Positions 9,119-18,086 are shown, numbered from the stretch's first letter. The stretch is 64,000 nt of DNA from Desulfurobacteriaceae bacterium (GCA_027063785.1 JAMORC010000005.1:1-64000); one strand, 5' to 3'. Numbers and translations are program-made. The notes: generated by a model not told the origin, from the sequence alone.

Positions 9119-10198
9119 TCAGAACCCTATTTTCTGAAAATGTTTCCATTCTTTTTTGGAAACACTTGAATCTTTCAGATAATTCTTAACGGTTTTGCTG
9201 CGGGTAATAAAGTCCAGTATTTCCGCAACCTTTAATTCTCTCTTTCCGTTAAAAGCTTTAAGTCCCGGAGAGAGTTGAGGATACTTTTTGCACACATTTT
9301 CAAAATGTTCCTTAGGAATCGGTTTTAATTCTAAAACGTCAAATAGTCTGCTTGGTCGTAAAAGTGCCGGGTCTATCTCTTTAAATGTTTTGTTTGTGCT
9401 TATTATTATCTTAGCTCTTTTGGGCAAAAAACCGTCCGTTGCAGATAAAATAGTTGATATTACGCTTGAAATTTCATCGTTCCCGTCCCTCTTAAGAGAG
9501 ACAAAATCAAAATCATCGAGAACAACGATATCGTTATCAAGATAAACGTTTATACTGTCTGCAGAATCTTTGATGTTTTCAATTCCTTTCATTATTAGAA
9601 CGTTAACTTTTCTTCTGAAAACTTGAGGGCTTTTACCTAAAATGTATTGAATTAATTTACTTTTGCCGGTTCCGGGTTCGCCGAAAATTAGTAAAATACT
9701 TTGAGGCGACTTTAGAAAACTTTCAGATAAGTTTTCAACATCTATACCGTAAAATAGTTCCGGAGTTAATGGGTCTAACAGCTCTTCCGGAGAAATAAGA
9801 TATTCTGTATTTCTTCCCCATCTTCCGAAAAGTATTAGTTTTACATACTTAGAGCTGATTGTTCTTTTCTGTGCGTATTTTTTAACGAGTTTGAATAATT
9901 CTTCTCCGTCTTCTGTTGGAGAATAGAAAAGAGTAACTCTTATGAATTTCTCTTCATACATTGAGGATTCATTGTTAACATGTATGGCTCCTATTAACTG
10001 ATTATCTTTCAGGATAACTGCACTTTCTAATGTTTCCCTGTCTTTTAATACAACCTTTCTTTCGTAAACGTCAAACTTGGGTTTGAGTTTATTTAATATT
10101 TCTGTGATGATTTCATGGTTAACTTCTTCAAAGATGAAATCGGCATAAGGAAAATTCTCTCTAAAGTGGATTTCCGATTTTAAATTCTGCTTTCTCAT
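9119..10198 (-). CDS. AAA+ ATPase
   Basis: A 359-residue protein with a C-terminal AAA+ module. Walker A is GEPGTGKSK near residue 173, Walker B is VVLDDFDF near 223, sensor 1 is IISTNK near 262, and ALLRPSRLFD carries the arginine region typical of classical AAA domains. The first 150 residues match no family I recognise; they may be a partner-binding domain. ATG at 10198 follows GGGAGG. It sits between the type III restriction operon and the WYL-regulator pair, and defence loci often include such ATPases, but there is no direct evidence of function. It is divergent from the next gene. Confidence 0.8.
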   Translation of the reverse strand: MRKQNLKSEIHFRENFPYADFIFEEVNHEIITEILNKLKPKFDVYERKVVLKDRETLESAVILKDNQLIGAIHVNNESSMYEEKFIRVTLFYSPTEDGEELFKLVKKYAQKRTISSKYVKLILFGRWGRNTEYLISPEELLDPLTPELFYGIDVENLSESFLKSPQSILLIFGEPGTGKSKLIQYILGKSPQVFRRKVNVLIMKGIENIKDSADSINVYLDNDIVVLDDFDFVSLKRDGNDEISSVISTILSATDGFLPKRAKIIISTNKTFKEIDPALLRPSRLFDVLELKPIPKEHFENVCKKYPQLSPGLKAFNGKRELKVAEILDFITRSKTVKNYLKDSSVSKKEWKHFQKIGF

Positions 10199-10248
10199 GA
10201 GTCCTCCCGATTGAAGGTTACTGTGTCTTAAAAATTAAGTAATTGTGA

Positions 10249-10281
10249 GACAAATTTTGACCAATTTAAGGACAAATTTTG
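10249..10281. promoter_or_regulatory. Direct repeat pair, candidate operator
   Basis: The 11-mer GACAAATTTTG occurs at 10249-10259 and again at 10271-10281, exactly 22 bases apart (about two helical turns). It lies in the divergent region between the AAA ATPase and the small gene that leads into the WYL regulator. This spacing suits tandem binding on one DNA face. The WYL protein encoded downstream is an obvious candidate binder, but that is inference. Confidence 0.4.
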
Positions 10282-10286
10282 CGAGG

Positions 10287-10700
10287 ATGAAGGGCAAATG
10301 GATAGGCGAAATAACAAAGTTGGAAGATTTTTCGTTCAGTGAAGCTTTTGTGTGGGACGGTAAAGAATTTAAAAGTAAGTTGGGAGAGTCGGACACTTTT
10401 TTTGTCCGTAATAAAGTTGTTAGAGCAAAGAGTTCTCCCTTTTTCAAAATTGTTGTGCATAATCTTTCTTACAAAATACATTTACCAGGGAATTTTCAGA
10501 GTTGGCTTTTAACGATTGATTTAGAGGGAGTGGGTTTTTCTCTCCTTGAAGGGAAATCTAAATTCAGAAATTGGCTTTTTAGAAACGGAATTTGGAGACC
10601 GAAGAACAGAAGTTTTCCGGCTTATAAGGTGAGTGGTAAAATTCCTTATTGGGCAGCACTAATAACTGTTTTGGAGATTAATAGTTGGTTGACAGGTTAA
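10287..10700 (+). CDS. Hypothetical protein, partner of WYL regulator
   Basis: Unrecognised protein of about 137 residues, rich in Phe, Trp and Lys, with no signal peptide or membrane segment. The C-terminal part PYWAALITVLEINSWL could be an amphipathic helix. ATG 10287 is my preferred start; an in-frame GTG at 10245 would place the repeated GACAAATTTTG elements inside the coding sequence, which is less likely if they are an operator. Its 3' end overlaps the start of the WYL regulator by 16 bases, so the two are co-translated. Confidence 0.6.
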   Translation: MKGKWIGEITKLEDFSFSEAFVWDGKEFKSKLGESDTFFVRNKVVRAKSSPFFKIVVHNLSYKIHLPGNFQSWLLTIDLEGVGFSLLEGKSKFRNWLFRNGIWRPKNRSFPAYKVSGKIPYWAALITVLEINSWLTG

Positions 10701-11767
10701 AGTTGGCTTTTGAGATTATTAATTTTCTTTTTTCCAAAGGGACTTTTGTTTCAACGACCGAGATTCACGAATATCTTTTTAAACGAGGATTTTTAAAGGA
10801 TTCTTCTCCTTACAGCTCTGAGAGAAGAAAGCTTAATCGTTTGCTTGCCGATTTAGAATTGATAGACTGTATTGAGTCAGAAAGTGCCTCCCCCAAAGGG
10901 AGGAAAGCTCAAAAATGGAGGATAAACTATAAGGCGTTCCCTTCTTTGATATCCATTACTGATGAAGAGTTAATATCTCTTTTAACTTTCGCTACTTTTG
11001 TTCCTGATGCCTATAGAAAACTTCCTTTGTTTTCACCTTTTTATCAGCTTATTTTACGTTTGAGCGAAAGAATAGACGAGAAGAAAAGGAAATTAGTGGA
11101 GAAATCTTTTGTCTATGAAAGTCAGTTTCTGGAGAAGTTTATTGAGTTTGATGAAACCCAGCTCCGCCAGGTGTATGATGCTGTTATAGAAAACAGGGCT
11201 TTAAGAGTTAAATATAAAAACTCTGACGCTTTTAAGATTTTTCCCGTAAAAATCTTCGTTTATAACGGAATCATTTATGTGGGTGCCGTAAGAGAGGATA
11301 AAAAATACAGAACTTATCATCTGGCGGGTTTGAGAATTCTTGAAAAGCTTAATGAAACTCTTCCTGCCTATTACAGGAAAAAATATGAAGAGGTTACCTT
11401 CTTTATGGAAGATGAAAAACCGTTTGTTTTCGGTGTTAAAATTCCCATTAAAGAAAGTTTAGATTATTTTCAAACTCCTCACATCTTTCCTACCCAGTTT
11501 TTCTTTGAAAGGAAAGATGATTATTACCTTGTGTATCTTGTCGGTTTTCCGGGTCCCCGCTTTACAAGTAGATTTTTGGTTGAAGAAGTGATTGAGATAA
11601 TTTCGCCCTCTGAAGATATGTTGAATTTTGCCAAAGATCACTCTTTAAGAAAGAAGTTTCCGGAAATTTCCTATAGTTTAAAAGAAAACAAAAGGAGATT
11701 TGAGAAATTTATGGAAGACTTTAAGCTTTTCCTTGAGCAGAGACGGCAAGCTATTGGTGGTTTTTAA
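10685..11767 (+). CDS. WYL-domain transcriptional regulator
   Basis: A 360-residue protein with an N-terminal winged-helix segment (residues 1-75; for example STTEIHEYLFKRG and SSERRKLNRLLADLE) and a central WYL-like region with ALRVKYKN, IFPVKIFVYNGIIYVGA and KYRTYHLAGLRILE (about residues 175-230). WYL regulators commonly bind nucleic-acid ligands and control defence or DNA-damage genes. The TTG start at 10685 lies inside the upstream gene. Its place at the right end of the restriction/toxin island suggests it controls some of these genes. The ligand is unknown. Confidence 0.8.
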   Translation: MVDRLKLAFEIINFLFSKGTFVSTTEIHEYLFKRGFLKDSSPYSSERRKLNRLLADLELIDCIESESASPKGRKAQKWRINYKAFPSLISITDEELISLLTFATFVPDAYRKLPLFSPFYQLILRLSERIDEKKRKLVEKSFVYESQFLEKFIEFDETQLRQVYDAVIENRALRVKYKNSDAFKIFPVKIFVYNGIIYVGAVREDKKYRTYHLAGLRILEKLNETLPAYYRKKYEEVTFFMEDEKPFVFGVKIPIKESLDYFQTPHIFPTQFFFERKDDYYLVYLVGFPGPRFTSRFLVEEVIEIISPSEDMLNFAKDHSLRKKFPEISYSLKENKRRFEKFMEDFKLFLEQRRQAIGGF

Positions 11768-11836
11768 GAATAGTGTCGTTTCCCGGAGGGGCAGAAAGGT
11801 TTATACTTTCGAAAATTTCCTGGAAAGGAGAGGGCT

Positions 11837-13024
11837 ATGGACGTTTTCGAGAAGACCGAGAAGTACGTTATGAAGACTTACAACCGCTATCCGGTTTCTT
11901 TCGTGAAAGGAGAAGGGTGCTGGCTTTACGATGATAAAGGCAGAAAATACCTTGATATGCTTGCAGGGATTGCCGTCTGCAACTTGGGGCACTGTCACCC
12001 GAGGGTTTCTGAGGCCGTTTGCGAGCAGGCGAAGAGGCTGATTCACGTTTCTAACCTTTTCCACATTGAGACTCAGGCGGAGCTTGCAAGGCTTATCTGC
12101 GAGAATTCATTCGGTGATAAGGTCTTTTTCTGTAATTCCGGGGCGGAGGCCAACGAGGGAGCTATAAAGCTTGCAAGGCGGTACGGAACGGAAAAAAGAG
12201 AGGATAAGTACGAAATCGTTGCCTTCAGGCAGTCTTTTCACGGAAGGACGATGGCAGCGGTTTCCGTTACGGGACAAGGTAAGTACAGCGAAGGGTTTGG
12301 CCCGATGCTATCCGGCGTGAAGTTTGCGGATTTTAACGACCTTTCTTCTGTTGAATCTGTTATCAGTGAGAGGACTGCGGGGATAATTGTTGAGCCGGTT
12401 CAGGGGGAGGGAGGCGTCATTCCTGCAGAAGGGGAGTTCCTAAAGGGACTCAGGGAAATAGCCGACAGCGTTGATGCCGTTTTAATTTTTGACGAGGTTC
12501 AGACGGGGATAGGGAGAACGGGTAAGCTTTTTGCCTATCAGCACTACGGCGTAGAGCCTGACGTTATGACCTTGGCGAAAGCCCTCGGGAACGGCGTCCC
12601 CATAGGGGCAATTGTTGCAAATGAAAAAGCGGCAGATGTGTTGAAGCCCGGTCTTCACGCTTCGACTTTTGGCGGTAATCCCCTCTCTACGGCGGCGGGC
12701 ATTGCCGTTATGGAGGAGGTGCTGAAGCCCGGATTCCTGGAGGAAGTGGAAGAAAAAGGTAGTTATCTTAAAAAGAGGCTTGAAGAAATCGTGGAAGAAT
12801 TTCCAAATCTCTTAGATGGAGTTAGAGGAAAAGGATTAATGCTGGGAGTTGTTTGCAAGGTTTCCTGCGGTGATATAGTGATGACAGCTCTAGAAAGGGG
12901 ACTTATTATTAACTGCACGGCCGGTAACGTTTTGAGGTTTGTTCCGCCTCTTATAATTACTAAAGAGGAGATGGATTACGGCCTTGAAATATTGAGAGGA
13001 GTTTTAAAGGAACATGCAGATTAG
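11837..13024 (+). CDS. argD: Acetylornithine aminotransferase
   Basis: PLP-dependent class III aminotransferase converting N-acetylglutamate semialdehyde to N-acetylornithine in arginine synthesis. Diagnostic segments are FCNSGAEANEGAIKLAR (cofactor phosphate region, near 100), IFDEVQTGIGRTG (Asp for the pyridine nitrogen, near 220) and TLAKALGNGVPIGA (Schiff-base Lys, near 250). The length of 395 is standard. ATG 11837 follows AAAGGAGAGG. A possible -10 (TATACT) lies upstream. It is the first gene to the right of the AT-rich island and its base composition is clearly richer in G+C. The 3' end overlaps the next gene by 11 bases. ArgB lies further right at 59 kb. Confidence 0.96.
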   Translation: MDVFEKTEKYVMKTYNRYPVSFVKGEGCWLYDDKGRKYLDMLAGIAVCNLGHCHPRVSEAVCEQAKRLIHVSNLFHIETQAELARLICENSFGDKVFFCNSGAEANEGAIKLARRYGTEKREDKYEIVAFRQSFHGRTMAAVSVTGQGKYSEGFGPMLSGVKFADFNDLSSVESVISERTAGIIVEPVQGEGGVIPAEGEFLKGLREIADSVDAVLIFDEVQTGIGRTGKLFAYQHYGVEPDVMTLAKALGNGVPIGAIVANEKAADVLKPGLHASTFGGNPLSTAAGIAVMEEVLKPGFLEEVEEKGSYLKKRLEEIVEEFPNLLDGVRGKGLMLGVVCKVSCGDIVMTALERGLIINCTAGNVLRFVPPLIITKEEMDYGLEILRGVLKEHAD

Positions 13025-14753
13025 GGAGACTGCTTCATCTCTCTTTTTTGAGTCAGAGGAACTTTCTCAAGAAGTTGTTATCGATGTCCTTTCTTTTTTT
13101 ATCGACAGGCTTGAAAAAATTGGTTGCAGGCTTGATGCCCTTTATCCGGGGGATCCCTTTTCCCTTCCTTTCCTTATGTTTCTTTCCGATAAACTTTCCG
13201 TTCCTATAAAAACCGAGCAGTTTCTGTCTGCAGATGAGAAAGTGCTTGTTGTTTTCTCTTTCCTTCCCTTGAAGGGAGTTTCCGAGAGGTACGTTGCAAG
13301 GAAGCTGAAGGTTTTCAGGGGAAGGTTCCCTAACTCTCCTTCTTTGCTCATAGCTTCCGATGAGAAAGTGGATTTTGTCGACTTTCAGCTTTTAAAGGCT
13401 CCGCTTGAGAAGGTTTTCTCTTACCGCTTTCTTGCCGAGGGAGAAAGAAACTTCTTTTATCCCCTTGAGGGGGAATTTACCCATTTTTCACAGGAGTTCT
13501 GGGAACTTTCGAAGAAAGAGCTTTCTCACTTCCTGCGGGCGAAAAGGATCAGGGACAGCGCCAGGAAATACCTTAAGGAGGAAGATTTAGAAAGGCTCAA
13601 GGTTGTTGATTCAGACCTTGATCTTGCCCTGTGGGAGAGGTTTGAGAAGGGTATTCTGACTTTTCCTTCTCTGAGAGAAGAGACTGATGAAGAGTTTGTG
13701 CTGAGGGTTGAGAAGCTCTTTCAGATTGAGGATAAGGTGTTAAGCTCTGCCGTTACTTCTGTTCTTGAATATCTCGCTCAGGGCCTTGAGTATAAGTTTC
13801 CTACTTACCTTGCTTATTCCAACGTTGAGGTAAGCGAAAGAGAGGGAGTTCTTATCATTCCGCGAGCTGTTCAGGAGCTAGACGGTGTTGACCTGAGGAT
13901 TGAAGTAGTTGTAAGGCTTAAAAACATTGATAGATCTTTTCGGGAAGTCAGGGATTTACTTCTGAAATCCCTTTCTGAATTGATGGAGGAGATGTTTAAA
14001 AGGAAAGGGTTTAAGCCTTCGGTAGATTCAGTAGTGGAGTCGGAGCTTGGCAAAGCTACAATCTACCTGAACTGGTTTATCGATAGTGAGATGGCGCGGA
14101 AGCTGTATAAGAAGATAAACAGGCGCTGGCTTATGACGAGGCTTCTTTATCGAAAAAGGATAAAGAGTGAGGTTTCTGAGGCACTAAAGCTTCTGAAGGA
14201 GTTTGTTTTTACTCCGGATAACTTTGAGCTTCTTTTCTCAAAGCTTGAGCACATATGGAAAGTTAATCCCGTTTTCCTGAAAATGAAAAAGAGGGAGATA
14301 AAATCCGTCCTTGATGAGCGGAAGCTCTGGCCTATTGTGGGAGTTTACGGGCTTAAGCTGATGGGGTCTGTTAAAAGTTTAAAAAAGGAGCTTCTCTCCT
14401 TTCTCCTTTCCCTTAAAGGTTATGAGAACATTCACCATTTCTTCGCGGAGGAGCTTCGCTTCTTCCTCCCCGTTAAGACAAAAAGAATTTACAGACCCAA
14501 CTGGGAAAGGGTAATAAGGGAGAAGGAAGAGGTAGTTCTCAAGGAGGAGCCTCTCAACCCCAACTCTCCCGTAACCTTTGTCCTTCAGAGCAGGAGCGGT
14601 AAATTCCTCGGAACGCTTCCGGAAACGGTATCTCACTATCTGGCCGCCAGGAAGGCTTCGGGTTATAAGCTTTCTTGTCGTGAGCTTTACTTTGATCCTG
14701 CTATCTTTTCGGAGAATTCTTACTGGATAGAGGTCGAATGTCTCTCGTTGTAG
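13014..14753 (+). CDS. Protein of unknown function with a possible C-terminal HIRAN-like domain
   Basis: I do not recognise this 579-residue protein as a whole. It is rich in Leu, Phe, Lys and Glu, has no signal or membrane segment, and is probably mostly helical after a 130-residue alpha/beta start. The last 75 residues resemble a HIRAN fold: LKEEPLNPNSPVTF, then GKFLGTLPETVSHYLA, then a beta-rich tail, matching the family pattern of L-x-R-E-P-x-N-P-x-D and G-x-x-L-G-Y-L-P. HIRAN domains bind DNA ends or damaged DNA. That assignment is tentative. It overlaps argD (11 bases) and the ABC ATPase (16 bases), so all three are probably co-expressed. Confidence 0.65.
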   Translation: MQIRETASSLFFESEELSQEVVIDVLSFFIDRLEKIGCRLDALYPGDPFSLPFLMFLSDKLSVPIKTEQFLSADEKVLVVFSFLPLKGVSERYVARKLKVFRGRFPNSPSLLIASDEKVDFVDFQLLKAPLEKVFSYRFLAEGERNFFYPLEGEFTHFSQEFWELSKKELSHFLRAKRIRDSARKYLKEEDLERLKVVDSDLDLALWERFEKGILTFPSLREETDEEFVLRVEKLFQIEDKVLSSAVTSVLEYLAQGLEYKFPTYLAYSNVEVSEREGVLIIPRAVQELDGVDLRIEVVVRLKNIDRSFREVRDLLLKSLSELMEEMFKRKGFKPSVDSVVESELGKATIYLNWFIDSEMARKLYKKINRRWLMTRLLYRKRIKSEVSEALKLLKEFVFTPDNFELLFSKLEHIWKVNPVFLKMKKREIKSVLDERKLWPIVGVYGLKLMGSVKSLKKELLSFLLSLKGYENIHHFFAEELRFFLPVKTKRIYRPNWERVIREKEEVVLKEEPLNPNSPVTFVLQSRSGKFLGTLPETVSHYLAARKASGYKLSCRELYFDPAIFSENSYWIEVECLSL

Positions 14754-15673
14754 ATAACCTGAGGATTTCTGCCGGACCGCTCCGAATTGTTAAAGGTAGC
14801 TACTGTTCTGTTTCCCGCGGGGAGAGGGTTGCCCTTGTCGGGGAGAGCGGAAGCGGGAAAAGCTTGACGGCATTGTCGGTGTTAAAGCTCTTACCTGATA
14901 ACTTAACGGCAGAAGGAAAGGTTGAAGTCGACGGCGTTGAAGTCCTCTCCTTGAGGGGGGAAAGGCTCAGGCAGTTCAGGTGGGAAAAGGTTTCAATGGT
15001 CTTTCAGGATCCTTCCTCTTCTCTCAATCCCCTCATGACCGTCGGGAAACAGGTGGAAGAAGCTCTTAAGTATCACGGGTTTGAAGGGAACTTGAGGGAA
15101 AGAGTTGTGGAATTGTTCGAGATGGCCGAAATTCCGGAACCTGAAAAGAGGGTTGATGCTTACCCGCACCAGCTTTCTGGCGGTTTGAAACAAAGGGTTG
15201 CCATAGCTATGGCCCTTGCCTGTAATCCCGGTTACGTTGTAGCCGATGAGCCCACCACGGCGCTTGACGTTACGGTCCAGAAGAAGATCCTCGAGTTAAT
15301 GGTAAAGCTGTCTGTTGAAAAGGATGTGGGTATTTTGCTGATAACTCACGATATCGGAGTTGTTGCAGAGTTTTCGGAGAAGCTCTTCGTTATGTATGCA
15401 GGGTATACCGTAGAGGCGGGAAGGACTGAAGAAGTTTTAAGAAATCCCGTTCATCCCTATACAAAAGGGCTGATAGAGTGTTTTCCCAAACTGGACGGCG
15501 GTGTTAAGAGGAAATTGAAATCCATACCGGGAAGAGTTCCGGAGCCTGGAGAGATAGAAACGGGATGTCCCTTTTACCCGCGCTGTCCGTTTGCGAAGCC
15601 TGTTTGTAGGGAGGAAATGCCCCCCATAGTTGAGGAAGGGGGACGGTGGTTTAGGTGCTTCAATCCCCTTTGA
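14738..15673 (+). CDS. Peptide-type ABC transporter ATP-binding protein (DppD/OppD family)
   Basis: ATPase subunit of the dipeptide/oligopeptide/nickel importer family. Walker A is GESGSGKS near residue 38, the Q-loop is VFQDPSSSLNP, the signature is LSGGLKQR and Walker B is YVVADEPTTALD. The C-terminal extension has the oligopeptide-family pattern HPYTKGL and four cysteines in CPFYPRCPFAKPVC (an iron-sulfur-like motif known in OppD/DppD). No permease, binding protein or second ATPase is nearby, so its partners must be elsewhere. A nickel importer role would fit an organism with many hydrogenases, but this is speculation. Confidence 0.88.
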   Translation: MSLVVDNLRISAGPLRIVKGSYCSVSRGERVALVGESGSGKSLTALSVLKLLPDNLTAEGKVEVDGVEVLSLRGERLRQFRWEKVSMVFQDPSSSLNPLMTVGKQVEEALKYHGFEGNLRERVVELFEMAEIPEPEKRVDAYPHQLSGGLKQRVAIAMALACNPGYVVADEPTTALDVTVQKKILELMVKLSVEKDVGILLITHDIGVVAEFSEKLFVMYAGYTVEAGRTEEVLRNPVHPYTKGLIECFPKLDGGVKRKLKSIPGRVPEPGEIETGCPFYPRCPFAKPVCREEMPPIVEEGGRWFRCFNPL

Positions 15674-15689
15674 AAAGCAGTTTTCTACT

Positions 15690-15716
15690 AAAAAGTCCCC
15701 CAACGGGGGACTTTAA
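15690..15716. terminator. Bidirectional intrinsic terminator
   Basis: Perfect stem AAAGTCCCCC / GGGGGACTTT (15692-15701 and 15705-15714) with the three-base loop AAC, between the convergent ABC ATPase and glnA genes. Five A residues at 15690-15694 give a T-run for the minus strand, so termination of glnBA is best supported. The plus strand has a shorter T-run. Confidence 0.88.
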
Positions 15717-15718
15717 AG

Positions 15719-17137
15719 TTACACGTCGTAGTAGAGCATGAACTCCATCGGGGTTGGTCTGAGCCTTACGGGGTCTATTTCCTCTTTGCGCTTGTACTCT
15801 ATGTAATCTTCAATGAACTGCTCTGTCATTACGCCGCCCTTTGTGAGAAATTCGTAGTCTTTCTCAAGGGCGTCAACGGCTTCCTCAAGGGAAGCGGGAA
15901 CAGTAGGAATGTCTTTAAGCTCCTCCGGCGGAAGGTCGTAAAGGTTTTTGTCAACAGGCTCTCCGGGATGGATTTTGTTTTCGATTCCGTCAAGTCCCGC
16001 CATCAACAGGGCGGTAAATGTCAGGTAAGGTGCGCCGGCGGGATCCGGAAATCTCGCTTCAATCCTTTTTGCTTTTGGGGATACAACGGCGGGTATCCTG
16101 ATGGCTGCTGACCTGTTCCTTGCAGAGTAGCACAGGTTGACGGGAGCTTCGTATCCGGGAACCAATCTCTTGTAGGAGTTAACCGTCGGGTTTGTAAATG
16201 CACAAACGGCCTTTGCGTGCTTAATGATTCCTCCGATGAAGTAAAGGGCTGTTTCGGAAAGGCCTGCGTAGCTGTCGCCGTGGAAAAGGTTTTCTCCGTT
16301 TTTCCAGAGGGAAATGTGGGTATGCATCCCGCTTCCGTTGTCGCCGAAGATCGGTTTCGGCATAAACGTTGCAGTTTTTCCGAACATCTTGGCAACGTTT
16401 TTAACAATGTACTTAAGCCACTGGACGTTATCGGCAGCTTCTACGAGATTTCCGTATCTGAAATCGATTTCACACTGCCCGCCGGTTGCAACTTCGTGGT
16501 GGAGCGTTTCGATTACGAGGCCGGCTTCCTCCATCTTCATGGACATTATCTTCCTTATATGGTCAAGCTGATCCGTAGGCGGTACGGGGAAGTATCCCCC
16601 CTTGACTTTTATCTTGTGGCCGAGGTTCGGGTTTTCATCCCTTCCTGTTCTCCACGCTCCTTCAACACTATCTACTTCAAAGAAGGAGTAGTTCATTCCG
16701 ACGTCGTATTTAACGTCATCGAATATAAAGAACTCCGGTTCGGGGCCGCAGTAAGCAGTATCGGCAATACCAGTTGATTTCATGTACTCTATTGCTTTTT
16801 TGGCTATGTTCCTGGGGTCTTTGTGATAAGGTTCTTTGGTAACGGGGTCTACGATATCGGCAATGATTACAAGCGTGGGGATTTCCGAGAGGGGATCGAC
16901 TTTTGCAGTTGTTGGGTCGAGTTTGAACATCATGTCGCTTGCGTTTATCGGTTGCCACTGTCTGATTGATGAGCCGTCAAAGTAAAGTCCCTGTTCGAAA
17001 CTCTCTTCGGAAATTTCGTGGGCGGGGAATGTAATGTGGTGCCAGGTACCGAACATGTCGGTAAACCTGAGGTCAACAAACTTGATGCCCATTCTTTGTA
17101 TGAGCTCTACTACTTCTTTGGGATTTTGTGGCCTCAT
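15719..17137 (-). CDS. glnA: Glutamine synthetase, type I
   Basis: ATP-dependent ligation of ammonia to glutamate. Family landmarks seen: [10 protein letters not shown] near residue 52, [10 protein letters not shown] near 131, [13 protein letters not shown] near 262, and NRSAAIRIP near 343. Residues NLYDLPPEE near 396 carry the Tyr adenylylated in GSI-beta enzymes, so control by adenylylation is possible. The length of 472 is normal. ATG 17137 follows AAGGAGGA. It is 18 bases downstream of glnB, forming a glnBA operon under a sigma-54 type promoter. A strong terminator follows the gene. Confidence 0.97.
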   Translation of the reverse strand: MRPQNPKEVVELIQRMGIKFVDLRFTDMFGTWHHITFPAHEISEESFEQGLYFDGSSIRQWQPINASDMMFKLDPTTAKVDPLSEIPTLVIIADIVDPVTKEPYHKDPRNIAKKAIEYMKSTGIADTAYCGPEPEFFIFDDVKYDVGMNYSFFEVDSVEGAWRTGRDENPNLGHKIKVKGGYFPVPPTDQLDHIRKIMSMKMEEAGLVIETLHHEVATGGQCEIDFRYGNLVEAADNVQWLKYIVKNVAKMFGKTATFMPKPIFGDNGSGMHTHISLWKNGENLFHGDSYAGLSETALYFIGGIIKHAKAVCAFTNPTVNSYKRLVPGYEAPVNLCYSARNRSAAIRIPAVVSPKAKRIEARFPDPAGAPYLTFTALLMAGLDGIENKIHPGEPVDKNLYDLPPEELKDIPTVPASLEEAVDALEKDYEFLTKGGVMTEQFIEDYIEYKRKEEIDPVRLRPTPMEFMLYYDV

Positions 17138-17155
17138 GCTTCCTCCTTAGGTTAT

Positions 17156-17527
<372 letters not shown>

Positions 17528-17529
17528 TT

Positions 17530-17545
17530 AACAAAGAGCGTGCCA
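17530..17545 (-). promoter_or_regulatory. Sigma-54 type -24/-12 promoter of glnBA
   Basis: On the minus strand the sequence is TGGCACGCTCTTTGTT, matching TGGCACG-N4-TTGCW with the GG and G(C/T) dinucleotides ten bases apart; the only deviation is GT for GC at -12. The predicted start is near 17520, giving a 26-base leader with the glnB ribosome-binding site. An NtrC-like palindrome lies about 100 bases upstream. Confidence 0.8.
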
Positions 17546-17610
17546 GAACTTTATAGCGTTTGATAAAACGGGCTGTTTCCCTATTAGAAAGGGATCGGGT
17601 AGCATAAGAA

Positions 17611-17627
17611 TGCACATAAATTGTGCA
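17611..17627. promoter_or_regulatory. NtrC-type enhancer palindrome
   Basis: TGCACATAAATTGTGCA is a 17-base near-perfect dyad with outer arms TGCAC/GTGCA, the same size and outer bases as the enterobacterial NtrC site TGCACCAAAATGGTGCA. Its centre is about 99 bases upstream of the predicted sigma-54 start of glnBA, a typical enhancer distance. It also lies just past the stop codon of the Fur-family gene. The binder is inferred; no NtrC gene is in the window. Confidence 0.65.
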
Positions 17628-17631
17628 TCAG

Positions 17632-18036
17632 CTACTTGTTTGTGTCCAGTTTTTCAGCACACTTACTGCATAGACCGTAGAACTTGTACTCTATTTCGTC
17701 TACGATATACCCCTTTTGCTCCACTTTCCTGCAGGTGTAGCGACACAAGGGGGTTTCTATATCCTCGATTTTCCCGCACTCCCTGCATATGAAATGGTGG
17801 TGAAAGTCCGTTCTCCTGTCAAAGTGGGACTGTTTGTTGACTATGATTTCCCTGATCTTCCCCTCCGATGCCAGTTCCTTTAGGACTCTGTAGACGGTTC
17901 CCAGGCTTAGTGTAGGAATTTCCTTCTTTGCCCTTTCATATATTTCTTCTGCCGTGGGGTGGTCGTGGGAGTCTTTTACTACTTGAAAAATAACGGCTTT
18001 TTGCCTCGTGTTTCTCTTTCTCTTTTTTACTTCCAA
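17632..18036 (-). CDS. Fur-family metal- or peroxide-responsive repressor
   Basis: A 134-residue Fur/PerR-type regulator: N-terminal winged helix with LSLGTVYRVLKELASEG (recognition helix near residues 43-58), then the metal-binding stretch RTDFHHHFICRECGKI and a CxxC pair repeated at the end (CSKCAEKL), giving the structural zinc site. Fur, PerR and Zur cannot be separated safely; the Asp in RTDFHHHF is compatible with PerR. The start is TTG 18036 after AGGAGGAAGGA. A dyad just upstream may be its own operator. Confidence 0.9.
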   Translation of the reverse strand: MEVKKRKRNTRQKAVIFQVVKDSHDHPTAEEIYERAKKEIPTLSLGTVYRVLKELASEGKIREIIVNKQSHFDRRTDFHHHFICRECGKIEDIETPLCRYTCRKVEQKGYIVDEIEYKFYGLCSKCAEKLDTNK

Positions 18037-18063
18037 TCCTTCCTCCTGTTTCCGTTCGTCAAG

Positions 18064-18086
18064 TTAATAATAACCATTACTGTTAA
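18064..18086. promoter_or_regulatory. Candidate Fur/PerR-type box
   Basis: TTAATAATAAC and, inverted, TTACTGTTAA form an imperfect AT-rich dyad of 23 bases (about 8 of 11 positions symmetric), 28 bases upstream of the Fur-family start codon. AT-rich dyads of this kind are typical of Fur and PerR operators, so autoregulation is plausible. Confidence 0.45.
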
